In this document: one piece after another, positions 51,248 to 59,843 of the stretch | Layout of the letters: each line of letters starts with the position of its first letter | Position numbering within the stretch: the stretch's first letter is position 1 | Assembly (NCBI RefSeq): GCF_014203855.1 | Contig: NZ_JACHJV010000003.1 | Coordinates: 620,001 to 684,000 of the forward strand | DNA from: Kitasatospora kifunensis | GTDB taxonomy: Bacteria; Actinomycetota; Actinomycetes; Streptomycetales; Streptomycetaceae | Length of the DNA stretch: 64,000 bases | Direction: 5' to 3' | Notes under the pieces: generated by a model | What the model was told of the DNA's origin: nothing | The model's input: the letters and a program-made list of their open reading frames with translations, nothing else | The model's database searches: none | Translations under genes and position numbers: made by a program

Positions 51248-52532
51248 GCCTTGTCTGGCTGATGCCGAGCCGGTGGCCGGGGCCCAGAACCCGGCCGTCC
51301 AGCAGCTGCAGTTCTTCCTGTCCGAGTCCACCTGGAAGCACGAGCGGATCAACGACCGGCGCATCGAGCTGCTGCTGGCCGACCCCGCCACCGCCCCGCA
51401 CGACCAGGGCGTGCTGGTCATCGACGACTCCGGGGACCGCAAGGCCGGCACCGCCACCGCTCACGTGGGACGCCAGTGGCTGGGCCGCTACGGCAAGACC
51501 GACAACGGCATCGTCACGGTGACCACGCTCTGGGCCGACGCCCGCCTGTACTACCCGCTGCACGCCGTCCCCTGCACGCCCGCACACCACTTCCCCAGGA
51601 AGCGCAACGACCCCGACTTCCAGACCAAGCCCGCGCTCGCCACCACGCTCGCCCACCGGGCCCACGATGCCGGGGTGCCGTTCAGGGCGGTGGTCGCCGA
51701 CTGCGGCCACGGCGACAACGACGAGTTCCGCCACCGCCTGCGCGAAGCCGGCCTGCCCTTCGTCATGGCTCTCAAACCCCACCGCGGCACCTGGGCGCCC
51801 ACCAACGAAGCACACACACCCATCGACGCCGCCAACGCCCTGACCTGGACCGACGCCGAACACCCCGGCCACTGGACAGCCGCCGAACGCACCTTCCGCG
51901 ACGGGCACACCGAGACCTGGTGGGCCGCCGACGCCACACTCGGCGCCTGGGGCCCGCACACACCCGCCCGCCTGGTCATCGCCACCACCGACCCAGCCAC
52001 CCTGCCCGACAAGGCCACCTGGTACCTCGCCACAAACTCCCCCTCCCCAACAGCCCGCGCACGGCGGACAGCCCCCACCCGCCCGCCGACCTCGCCGAAG
52101 TCGTGCGCCCGTACGGCCTGCGTCCCTGGATCGAGCAGAGCTACAAACACGTCAAGGACGAACTCGGCTGGGCCGACTTCCAGGTACGCTCCGACACCGC
52201 GACTCGCCGCCACCAAACCCTCGTCAACTGCGCGTTCTCCTTCTGCTGGAACACCTGGTTTAGCCCACCACCACAGAATCCGCCCGCAACCGCCCCACCA
52301 CAGCCGCCCGAGAAACCGGACCGGCTCGAGAGGGGGCCCACACCGACCCCACCAGCCCCAACCGGCCTGCTGGCCCAAGGCAATCCGTGCCGTCCGAGCC
52401 TGGCTCGACCCCTGGATCACCCTCCAACGCTGCTGGCGAGCCTGGACCAACGCACCCCCGCCACCCGAACTCCAAGCCCTCATCGACGCCGTCGGCACCG
52501 GCCACACCCTTAATCTCTACTCCCCGGTTTAA
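51248..52532 (+). pseudogene. IS701-type transposase, 5' truncated and frameshifted
   Basis: The frame opens within the N-terminal domain (ADAEPVAGAQNPAVQQLQFF) and gives the DDE core: VLVIDDSGDRKAGTATAHVGRQW and FRAVVADCGHGDNDEFRHRL. Near 52040 the frame shifts; the next frame gives ADLAEVVRPYGLRPWIEQSYKHVKDELGWADFQVRSDTATRRHQTLVNCAFSFCW. A second shift by about 52370 returns to the first frame for the end. The start and roughly the first 60 or more residues are missing, so the element is dead. Confidence 0.85.
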
Positions 52533-52580
52533 CAAACCACCGCTACGACCACTGATGATCACAGCGGCCGCAGGCCCAGT

Positions 52581-53003
52581 TCATCGGGTCGGCATGCCTC
52601 CGTGCGGGCTGTTGACCACCAAGGGCAGTGATCCTTCCACCAGGTAGGGGTGCTCGGGGAAGTAGTCGATGTGGAGGTGACCGCCGTCCTCGGCAGTGGC
52701 CATGGCATGCAGATTGTCGGCCAGGACAGCTCTGGCGTCGGCATCGCCGCTGATCACAAGGGTCTGCCGCTGGGCATCGAGGTCGATGCGGACACCGGAG
52801 CCGAGTGTCTTCCTGACTTCGATTCCCGCTAGCGCGTTGCCGTCGCTCGGAGGCACGGACGCGGCGCTGATGAACCCAGCACCCTCGGCTACCGCGCTTG
52901 CCAAGCAGGCCAGTTCTGTCGCCGTCGCGGTGAGATCTACTTCGCCGCAGACGGGATCGGGCACGAGTCTCACGGGCGTCGCTCCTTCAAGGTCGGCCTC
53001 CAT
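52581..53003 (-). CDS. Possible Imm32-type immunity protein
   Basis: The 140-residue protein has a compact alpha/beta look with TELACLASAVAEGAG, VRIDLDAQRQTLVISGDADARAVLADNLHAMA and the ending GGHLHIDYFPEHPYLVEGSLPLVV. The last motif recalls Imm32-type proteins of polymorphic toxin systems, a call made from memory with moderate confidence. No cognate toxin is adjacent; IS and phage debris surround it, so it could be an orphan immunity gene. It may equally be a general streptomycete protein of no known role. Confidence 0.5.
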   Translation of the reverse strand: MEADLEGATPVRLVPDPVCGEVDLTATATELACLASAVAEGAGFISAASVPPSDGNALAGIEVRKTLGSGVRIDLDAQRQTLVISGDADARAVLADNLHAMATAEDGGHLHIDYFPEHPYLVEGSLPLVVNSPHGGMPTR

Positions 53004-53100
53004 GATGCCCGCGCAGATCGCCGCTCACTCACTCATGTACATCGGAGCAACTCGTCTAGCAGGCGGCCGACCCCGCCTGAGCGCCCGTTACGATCACCCC

Positions 53101-53367
53101 ATGAGCACCATCACCGTCGACGGCACCGGCCTGCTCTGCGTCACCCTGCTGCTCCGCCTGCGCGACGCGATCGCCGACGCCCCGGCCGGCACCCTGGTGC
53201 ACGTGATCGCCACCGACCCGGCCGCGCCGCTCGACCTGCCCGCCTGGTGCCACATGACGGGCCACAGCTACCTCGGCCCGGTCGGCGACGACCCGCACCT
53301 GTACGCCCTGCGGTTGACCGGCTCCCCGGCTGCCACCCGCCCGGACGCGCCCTGGCACCGGGCCTGA
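53101..53367 (+). CDS. TusA-like small sulfurtransferase-fold protein
   Basis: The 88-residue product begins MSTITVDGTGLLCVTLLLRLRDAI and continues GTLVHVIATDPAAPLDLPAWCHMTGHSYL, matching the TusA/SirA fold in layout: one Cys after the first strand, a long helix, then the ATDP strand and WCxxxGH. The usual Cys-Pro motif is Cys-Val here, so sulfur transfer is uncertain. The upstream gap to the Imm32-like gene is about 100 bases. Confidence 0.75.
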   Translation: MSTITVDGTGLLCVTLLLRLRDAIADAPAGTLVHVIATDPAAPLDLPAWCHMTGHSYLGPVGDDPHLYALRLTGSPAATRPDAPWHRA

Positions 53368-53394
53368 CGTGTAGGAACCTCAGGGTGGTGGCCG

Positions 53395-53474
53395 GGCCGC
53401 CTGGCCGCCTGGCCGCCTGGCCGCCTGGCCGCCTGGCCGCCTGGCCGCCTGGCCGCCTGGCCGCCTGGCCGCCT
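53395..53474. repeat. Ten perfect tandem copies of an 8-bp unit
   Basis: The unit GGCCGCCT is repeated ten times without error (53395-53474). It starts 28 bases after the TusA-like stop, in a 363-base gene-free stretch (53368-53730). The rest of that stretch shows no gene or clear signal. A perfect 8-bp array of this size points to recent slippage. Confidence 0.95.
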
Positions 53475-53730
53475 GAGCATACTCCTGCGGGCCCGGACGA
53501 TCCGAGCTGCGACCGACCTGCGCGGACGTCAGATCACGACTGACGCAGCGTCAGACCTCCTGCGCCCCGCCACACACCGCACCACTCGATTGCGGTGGGG
53601 ACGTATGCTGGTCAGTCCGGCCCCAACTCGTGGGGCCGGGCTGACCTTTACTCCGTCTCAGGCGTTTCCCGGGGCCGCCCGACCGGGCGGTGTGCGGTCA
53701 ACGGGCGCCTGGCCGGGCGGGAGCCGACTC

Positions 53731-54195
53731 TCAGTACCAGCGCTCGTTCATGTTGTTCGCGTCGCCGGTGTGCGCGTAGACGGTGCCCAGGTTCAGGCTG
53801 GCACCGGTCCAGTCCAGGAAATTGCCGGTCGAGGCGTTCTGCAGCTTCCACCCGTTTCCAGTGTTGATCTCCTTCCACTCCTGGTACCCGTACACCGAAT
53901 TGCAGGGGTCAGTGGTAACGGCAGGACCGCTCCCGACGTTCGTCAGGCAGTAGCCCCACTGGTCAACCTCGTACCAGTTCCCGTCGGGGGCCTGGGTGTC
54001 GAACCAGGACTGGGAGGAGGGGCTGACCGTGAGGCCGGCGCCGGCCCTGCCCGTCGAGGTGAGGTAGTACCTGTTGATTCCGTTTCGCCAGGTGACGGTG
54101 CCGTCCGCGGAAGCGGAGCTGGCCATGCCGAACGTCAGCAGCGAGACAGCGGTCAGCGCGACCGCGGATGCCTGGATGGCGCGAGCCTTACGCAT
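53731..54195 (-). CDS. Small secreted ricin-type lectin-like protein
   Basis: The 154-residue protein has a clear signal peptide (1-31, ending ASADG) and a mature domain with beta-trefoil-like features: VDQWGYCLTNVGSGPAVTTDPCNSVYGYQEWKEIN and GWKLQNASTGNFLDWTGASL, with one Cys pair. Such domains bind carbohydrate or act as small secreted lectins. It stands alone, divergent from the ArsR-type regulator. The last residues (MNERWY) complete a QxW-like position. Confidence 0.8.
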   Translation of the reverse strand: MRKARAIQASAVALTAVSLLTFGMASSASADGTVTWRNGINRYYLTSTGRAGAGLTVSPSSQSWFDTQAPDGNWYEVDQWGYCLTNVGSGPAVTTDPCNSVYGYQEWKEINTGNGWKLQNASTGNFLDWTGASLNLGTVYAHTGDANNMNERWY

Positions 54196-54365
54196 CTGAT
54201 TCCCTCATCCCTCTTGGTATTTCGCAGACCCGGAGCCAGGTCGTCGCGCGGTGGCCCGGTGGGCTGAAGCCGTTGCCGTTGCCGTGCCGTTGCCTTGGCT
54301 GCGGTCCTGCGGCACCTGGCGGCGCCGGAGTCGATGATGGTTCCCCCGCCCCGCCGCTGGACAGC

Positions 54366-54386
54366 CTTTAAGCTGACGCCTTAAAG
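54366..54386. promoter_or_regulatory. Palindrome upstream of the ArsR-type gene
   Basis: CTTTAAG and CTTAAAG form an inverted repeat with a 7-base centre, 24 bases before the ArsR start at 54411. It stands out in high-GC DNA and fits an autoregulatory winged-helix site. Confidence 0.5.
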
Positions 54387-54410
54387 ACGTTGACGACCCT
54401 GGGGGGACCA

Positions 54411-55391
54411 ATGCTTCTGACTGTGGGGCTTGGAGAACAGGGGCCGGCGGACGTGCAGTTCGCGGTCTCGCCGATGCAGCATCTTCTGCTCGGGGTGCTG
54501 CAGGTGCGCGCTCCGGCGCCGGCCCGGCGGTGGTGGCGCAGTGTCCGCTCAAGGGTGCCGGCCCGTGCCCTTCCGCTGATCGATCTGGTGGCGGCCAACA
54601 ACGACCACTTCCCGGACTTCCTGACGCCGCCCATGCCACAGGCCAGGCCCGAGAGTTGCCTGGCCGACGAGCTGGACGTGGTCAGCTCGATCAGCACCGC
54701 GCGACTGCACGACGAGGTGGGCCGGTACGCCGAACTCGGTCCCATCCCCCGGCCGGCGGCCCAGCTCCTGGACGGCGGCAACCGGCAGCTGCGGCGCATC
54801 GTGCAAGCCGCCCACGCCCTCTACCAGGCCTGCATGGCCGACGACTGGCCCGACATGGTCAAAATGCTCAACACCGACATCAGCATGCGCCGCAGCGCCC
54901 TCGGGGAGCAGGGGACGGGCCGGATGCTCGCCGGCGTCCACCGCTGCTTCCGCGACCCCACGCTCTTCCAACTCAACCTGCGTGTCTCGGTCCCGATCCC
55001 GCAGCGCCCCGCGCACGAAGCCGGCGGCACGGCGATCGTGCTCGCCCCCAACCTGTTCCTGGCCGGGACGATCTCGCCAGTCATCACCAGCCCGTGGCAG
55101 CGGCCCATGTTCGCCTACAGCTCCTCCCAGACCGTCCTGCCGCCGCCACCCGCCACCGACGGCCTGGTCGCCCTCATCGGCAAGGGCAAAGCCGCCGCGC
55201 TACGGGCGATCGGCGCCGGCCGCACCACCACGGAACTCGCCGCCCTGCTCCGGGTGAGCACCCCGGCCGCCTCCCAGCACACCGCGACCCTACGGGCGGC
55301 CGGACTGATCGCCTCGACCCGCCACGGGCAGCGTGTCGTCCACGCCCTCACACCCGTCGGCACCGCCCTGCTGGACGCCAATCCCACCTGA
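54411..55391 (+). CDS. ArsR-type winged-helix transcriptional regulator with long N-terminal domain
   Basis: The 326-residue protein has a C-terminal winged helix (about 250-326; AGRTTTELAALLRVSTPAASQHTATLRAAGLIASTRHGQRVVHALT). The N-terminal 240 residues form a separate domain (FAVSPMQHLLLGVLQVRA, ARALPLIDLVAANNDHFPDFLTPP) found in a common streptomycete ArsR subfamily; its ligand is unknown. No metal-binding Cys cluster is seen. The ATG at 54411 follows GGGGGG; an earlier ATG at 54390 is less likely. The palindrome 54366-54386 suggests autoregulation. Confidence 0.88.
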   Translation: MLLTVGLGEQGPADVQFAVSPMQHLLLGVLQVRAPAPARRWWRSVRSRVPARALPLIDLVAANNDHFPDFLTPPMPQARPESCLADELDVVSSISTARLHDEVGRYAELGPIPRPAAQLLDGGNRQLRRIVQAAHALYQACMADDWPDMVKMLNTDISMRRSALGEQGTGRMLAGVHRCFRDPTLFQLNLRVSVPIPQRPAHEAGGTAIVLAPNLFLAGTISPVITSPWQRPMFAYSSSQTVLPPPPATDGLVALIGKGKAAALRAIGAGRTTTELAALLRVSTPAASQHTATLRAAGLIASTRHGQRVVHALTPVGTALLDANPT

Positions 55392-55622
55392 GCCGTTCGC
55401 CTCCCGGAGTCCCCGCTGTTCAGATCAGCCACTGGCCAGCACCGGGGCAGGTTGTCGTCGCGTGACCCTTGTCCACCACACGATGGTGCATGGGTCCAGC
55501 GGCGTCCGCCACGTCTGACCTGCTCACCCCCCAGCACGCCGCAAGCACTCGATCGGCTGGCGGTGAAGCCGCCGCGCGGCCCAGCGTGTTGATTCACCGA
55601 GCAGTCGGCAACGTAGTTCCGG

Positions 55623-56153
<531 letters not shown>

Positions 56154-56167
56154 TCCGGTTCCTTCCG

Positions 56168-56905
56168 TCACTGGGCGCTCGCCGCAGGTCGTACGACGAT
56201 CTCGTTCACGTCGACGTGCGGCGGCTGGGAGATTGCATAGGCGACGGCGTCCGCGATCGCGGAGGCCGGCAGGGCCACGGCGCGGTATGTCCGCATGGCC
56301 GCCCGGGCGGCCGGGTCCGCGATGCCGTCGGCGAGTTCGGACTCCGTGACGCCCGGCGAGACCAGCGTGACCCGGACGTCACCGGCGGACTCCTGACGCA
56401 GGCCCTCGGAGATCGCACGGACCGCGAACTTGGTGGCGCAGTACACGGCGGCGGTGGGAGAGACCTCGTGCGCGCCGACGGAGGCGATGTTCACGATGTG
56501 CCCGCCACCTTGGGCGCGCATCACGGGCAAGGCGGCGGAGATGCCGTGCAGGACACCCCGCATGTTCACGTCGATCATGCGGTCCCACTCCTCCGTCCTG
56601 AGCGCCTCCAGCGGCGACAGCGGCATCACCCCGGCGTTGTTGACCATCACGTCCACGCGGCCGTATCGCTCTTCGGCCGCTGCCACGAAGTCCCGCACGT
56701 CGGCGGCCTCGGTCACGTCCAGGCGCTGGGTCGCCGCCGTGCCGCCCGCGGCGGTGATCTCGGTGACGAGTTGGTCCAGGCGATCGGTGCGCCGTGCTCC
56801 CAGGAACAGGCGGTAGCCGTCGGCGGCGAGCCGGCGGGCGGTCGCCTCGCCGATCCCACTGCTGGCACCGGTGATCGCTACGACCTTGATTGTCTGGTCT
56901 GGCAT
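56168..56905 (-). CDS. Short-chain dehydrogenase/reductase
   Basis: The 245-residue classical SDR has the cofactor motif AITGASSGIGEATARRL (about 10-26), the NNAG motif, the catalytic Ser in NIASVGAHEVS and YCATK with catalytic Tyr and Lys. The Arg-rich turn after strand 2 (GARRTDRLDQL) suggests NADP(H). It lies divergent from a MmyB-type XRE regulator, a pairing seen often in actinobacteria where the regulator controls the SDR. The SnoaL-like gene follows on the same transcript. Confidence 0.94.
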   Translation of the reverse strand: MPDQTIKVVAITGASSGIGEATARRLAADGYRLFLGARRTDRLDQLVTEITAAGGTAATQRLDVTEAADVRDFVAAAEERYGRVDVMVNNAGVMPLSPLEALRTEEWDRMIDVNMRGVLHGISAALPVMRAQGGGHIVNIASVGAHEVSPTAAVYCATKFAVRAISEGLRQESAGDVRVTLVSPGVTESELADGIADPAARAAMRTYRAVALPASAIADAVAYAISQPPHVDVNEIVVRPAASAQ

Positions 56906-56968
56906 GACTGCCCCTTATCTCTTGGTAGGGCACCGAGTCTGGGCGAGGTGTTCCAGGCGGCCCAGGCC

Positions 56969-57005
56969 GTGTGCTGCCTGGGTGCGGTACACCCAGGCAG
57001 CACAC
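56969..57005. repeat. Perfect 16-bp inverted repeat between divergent genes
   Basis: GTGTGCTGCCTGGGTG (56969-56984) and its exact complement (56990-57005) flank a 5-base loop. It is upstream of both divergent genes, so it is not a terminator of either. It could be a regulator site for the SDR/XRE pair or part of a small mobile element. Confidence 0.85.
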
Positions 57006-57019
57006 CGGGCCCGCGGCCC

Positions 57020-57195
57020 AGGGCCTGTCGTCAAACCCCCTTCGTTCGCCCGCAGGGCGGCTTGGCGGCGTCAGGTGCGTGCTCTCGGCGTGCCGGGCGC
57101 GGGCCCTCGTACTGGACGTACTTGGGCCTGTGCCCGGTGCGGCGAGAGTGCGTGCATGGCGTCGCCGAGCAGAAGGGGGTTTGACGACAGGCCCT
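57020..57195. mobile_element. MITE-like element with 24-bp terminal inverted repeats
   Basis: The left end (57020-57043, beginning AGGGCCTGTCGTCAAACC) and right end (57172-57195) are perfect inverted copies over 24 bp, enclosing 128 bases with no gene. This is the structure of a miniature inverted-repeat element. It ends 11 bases before the start of the XRE gene, so it has replaced or added to its promoter region. No clear target duplication was seen. Confidence 0.85.
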
Positions 57196-57206
57196 AGCCT
57201 GGGCAC

Positions 57207-58049
57207 ATGACCGACAACCAGCTGGGTGAGTTCCTGCGGGCGCGCCGTGCGGCCGTGCGGCCGGACGAGGTCGGGATGCCGAGCCATGGCGTGCGCAGGG
57301 TGGCCGGGCTGCGCCGCGAAGAAGTCGCCGTACTTGCAGGGGTGAACGCGGACTACTACACCCGGCTGGAACAGGGCCGTGAACGCCACCCGTCCGCGCA
57401 AGTGGTGGATGCGCTCAGCCGCGCGCTGCTGCTGGATACCGACGCCCAGGCGCACCTTCACCAACTGTCCGGAACCGCACCGTCCCAGCGGCCCGGCGCC
57501 GTCACCGACCAGGTCGCCCCCGCCCTGCGCGCCCTGCTGGACGGCTACCCCAGCACTCCGGCGTTCGTCATCAACCCGATCCTGGACATCCTGGCCGCCA
57601 ACGCCCTGGCCGAGGCCCTGTACTCCCCCTTTGAAGCGATGGACAACCTGGCCCGCATGGTCTTCCTCGACCCGGCAGGTCGGCCGTTCCACCCCCGATG
57701 GGACCGGACGGCAGAGACGGTGGTGGGGCACCTGCGCCAGGCGTCCGGCGTCGACCCGGGCAGTCCGCGCCTACGGGCTCTCGTAGGCGAACTCAGCACG
57801 CGCAGCACGGACTTCGCCCGGCTGTGGAACACCCACACCGTGCGCGGCAAGACACGCGAACACAAGCACGTCCACCACCCGGACGTCGGCGGCATGACCC
57901 TCACCCACCACGCATTCGACGTGCGGGACGCCCCCGGCCAGCAGTTGATCATCTACCATGCCGAACACGGCAGCCCCAGTGCCGAGGCACTCAGCCTGCT
58001 CGGCTCCGTGCACGCCACAGCGAACCGCGCCTATCGGTCCGCCGGGTGA
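57207..58049 (+). CDS. XRE-family regulator with MmyB-like ligand domain
   Basis: The 280-residue protein has an N-terminal helix-turn-helix (about 4-85; LGEFLRARRAAVRPDEVG, GLRREEVAVLAGVNADYYTRLEQG) and a C-terminal MmyB-like PAS-type domain (about 105-275; FVINPILDILAANALAEALYSP, WNTHTVRGKTREHKHVHHPDVGGMTL). MmyB-type regulators bind fatty-acid-like ligands and usually sit beside the dehydrogenase they control, as here. The MITE ends 11 bases upstream, leaving almost no native leader; the ribosome site is weak (CCTGGG). Confidence 0.93.
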   Translation: MTDNQLGEFLRARRAAVRPDEVGMPSHGVRRVAGLRREEVAVLAGVNADYYTRLEQGRERHPSAQVVDALSRALLLDTDAQAHLHQLSGTAPSQRPGAVTDQVAPALRALLDGYPSTPAFVINPILDILAANALAEALYSPFEAMDNLARMVFLDPAGRPFHPRWDRTAETVVGHLRQASGVDPGSPRLRALVGELSTRSTDFARLWNTHTVRGKTREHKHVHHPDVGGMTLTHHAFDVRDAPGQQLIIYHAEHGSPSAEALSLLGSVHATANRAYRSAG

Positions 58050-58243
58050 CAGCCTGTGCGTGGCACGGTGAGCACGACGGGTCTACGGTCCTCACGCCAG
58101 ACGTTCACCCCCGGGCGCCGCATGACCGGGGCTGAACGTGCCTAAAGAGCCCGCGCAGATAGGCGGGTGGGGCACCCGGGCAGTGAGGTGAGCACAGGTT
58201 TCCGTGATCATGGAGTTGCGACGCTCTGTGACTGGGGAGACCT

Positions 58244-58315
58244 GTGCCCGTTCCTCCAGCATGGCTGACCGACCCGTTGTGGGACCAATTCGCGGCGCTG
58301 CTGCCTGCCGTGGGG
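58244..58315 (+). pseudogene. N-terminal scrap of an IS5-type transposase
   Basis: The frame reads MPVPPAWLTDPLWDQFAALLPAV and is then cut at the 3' end of the aldo/keto reductase remnant. The opening matches the start of IS5-like transposases (WLTDPLWDQFAALLP). Only about 24 residues remain. Confidence 0.6.
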
Positions 58316-59018
58316 TTAACGGCCGATCTTGTCCAGCTCGGCGAGATCGTCGTCGGAGAGCTGGAGTTCCGCGCCTGCGACGTTCTCTCGCAGGTGTGCC
58401 ACCGACGAGGTGCCGGGGATCAGCAGGATGTTAGGCGACCGCTGCAACAGCCAGGTCAGGGCGACCGACATCGGCGTCGCGTCCAGCCGGGTGGCCACGG
58501 CCGTGAGTGCGGAGGATTGCAGCGGGCTGAAGCCGCCGAGGGGGAAGAAGGGCACATAGGCGATGGCCTGTTCGGCGAGTTCGTCGATCAGCTCGTCGTC
58601 TTGGCGGTGGGCGAGGTTGTACATGTTCTGGACGCACACGATCGACGCGATCGAGCGTGCCTCTGCGACCTGTGCCGTCGTCGCGTTGCTCACACCGAGA
58701 TGCCGGATCAGTCCCTGCTGCTGGAGTTCGACGAGTGTTTCGAACGCCTCGGCGAGCGAACCGGGCACGGGGCTCTGGGCGTCGCCGAGCCGGAGGTTGA
58801 CCACATCCAGCGTGTCGAGGCCGAGGTTCTCCAGGTTCTCGGTGACTGCCCTGCGCAGCTCTTCGGGCTTGCGCGCCGGGGGCCAGCCGCCCTCCTGGTC
58901 CCGGGTCGCGCCGACCTTGGTCACGATGTGCAGCGCCTCGGAGTACGGGTGGAGGGCTTCGCGGATCAGCTGGTTGATGATTTCGTAGGGCACCCGCAGG
59001 TGAGAGGAACGGTCCATG
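58316..59018 (-). pseudogene. Aldo/keto reductase lacking its N-terminus
   Basis: The frame from 59018 opens MDRSSHLRVPYEIINQLIREALHPY and proceeds as a typical aldo/keto reductase (LHIVTKVGATR, ELRRAVTENLENLGLDTLDVVNLRLG, FETLVELQQQGLIRHLGVSNATT, YVPFFPLGGFSPLQS, VALTWLLQRSPNILLIPGTSS). The first 50-60 residues, with the cofactor-side strand and the catalytic Asp and Tyr, are absent. The 5' break coincides with the start of the divergent HxlR gene, and the 3' end abuts a transposase scrap. It is probably inactive. Confidence 0.72.
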
Positions 59019-59459
59019 GCGACGATGACGGCGGCCCAGCAAAGGGCACAGGCCAAGGTGGAGTACGACGCCTTCGTGGCGGCCTGTCCCAGCCGCAAGC
59101 TGCTCGACCGGATCTCCGGCAAGTGGGTCACGCTGATCCTGGCCGCGCTCGGCAACGACAGCGCGCATGAGCCCGGCGCCGACTGCGCCGGCGAGCCCCG
59201 GGTGATGCGCTACTCGGAGTTGCAGCGCCTGCTGGCCGGCGTCAGCCAGAAGATGCTCACCCAGACGCTGCGCTCCCTGGAGCGCGATGGCCTGGTGTCC
59301 CGCACCGTGGTGCCGACCGTGCCGGTCACGGTCTCCTACGAGCTGACCGATCTCGGCCTGTCGCTGTACGAGATGATGCGGGGCCTCAAGGCCTGGGCCG
59401 AGGTGCACATGGACGATGTGCTCGCCAACCGCCAGACCTACGAGACCCGCGTCGCCTGA
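59016..59459 (+). CDS. HxlR-family transcriptional regulator
   Basis: The 147-residue winged-helix protein starts at an ATG behind GAGAGGAAC. It has an N-terminal Cys (VAACPSRKLLDRISGKWVTLILAALG) and the recognition region MRYSELQRLLAGVSQKMLTQTLRSLERDGLVSRTVV. A 20-residue loop (NDSAHEPGADCAGEPRV) lies between helices and adds a second Cys. Its start codon overlaps the start of the truncated reductase on the other strand at CCATGG, so the ancestral target gene has probably been damaged. Confidence 0.9.
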   Translation: MATMTAAQQRAQAKVEYDAFVAACPSRKLLDRISGKWVTLILAALGNDSAHEPGADCAGEPRVMRYSELQRLLAGVSQKMLTQTLRSLERDGLVSRTVVPTVPVTVSYELTDLGLSLYEMMRGLKAWAEVHMDDVLANRQTYETRVA

Positions 59460-59525
59460 ACCACCACAGGGTTGCTGACCAGCGGGAACAGTCTGCGCGT
59501 AAGAGGCCGGGCAGATGGGCGGGGC

Positions 59526-59690
59526 TCAAGTACGTCGCTTCGGGCGCTCGTAGCAGCGGGCAATTCGGTGGAAGGCGTTCTGCCAGGCGTGCGTGCGCTC
59601 GACGTACCACCGCTCGCCGGCCTGGATCGGCGCCCTCTCACCCTTGTGCGCGATGCGGCCGTGCAGGTTGCGGGCGGTCAGATCCGCCTG
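59526..59690 (-). pseudogene. C-terminal fragment of an IS5-type transposase
   Basis: The minus strand reads ADLTARNLHGRIAHKGERAP, then IQAGERWYVERTHAWQNAFHRIARCYERP and a stop, the usual C-terminal part of one IS5-like subgroup (with the catalytic Glu in WYVERTHAW). The upstream part is replaced by IS256 sequence on the other strand. It differs from the complete IS5-type element nearby. Confidence 0.7.
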
Positions 59691-59692
59691 AT

Positions 59693-59843
59693 CGGTGCCG
59701 TCCTGGTCGAGCAGAGCGATGAGTGGGCCGAACAGCGGCGCTACATTGGCGCCGAGATCCTCGGCCGCTGCCGCCTCCACCCGATCGACCCGATCGAGGG
59801 AGAAGCTCCCGACGAGACCACCCCGACCGCACTCACCGCTTAG
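59693..59843 (+). pseudogene. C-terminal fragment of an IS256-type transposase
   Basis: The frame reads VLVEQSDEWAEQRRYIGAEI, then LGRCRLHPIDPIEGEAPDETTPTALTA and a stop made at the junction with the IS5-type element. The motif EQSDEWAExRRY is typical of IS256 transposase ends. Sequence resembling the element's right end (tacaccactcc near 60775) resumes beyond the inserted IS, showing that the IS5-type element landed here after the IS256 copy. Confidence 0.7.

Noticed and set aside
53590..54267. A 225-codon plus-strand frame
   Set aside because: It is antisense to the small ricin-like secreted protein, which has a clear signal peptide and ribosome-site context.
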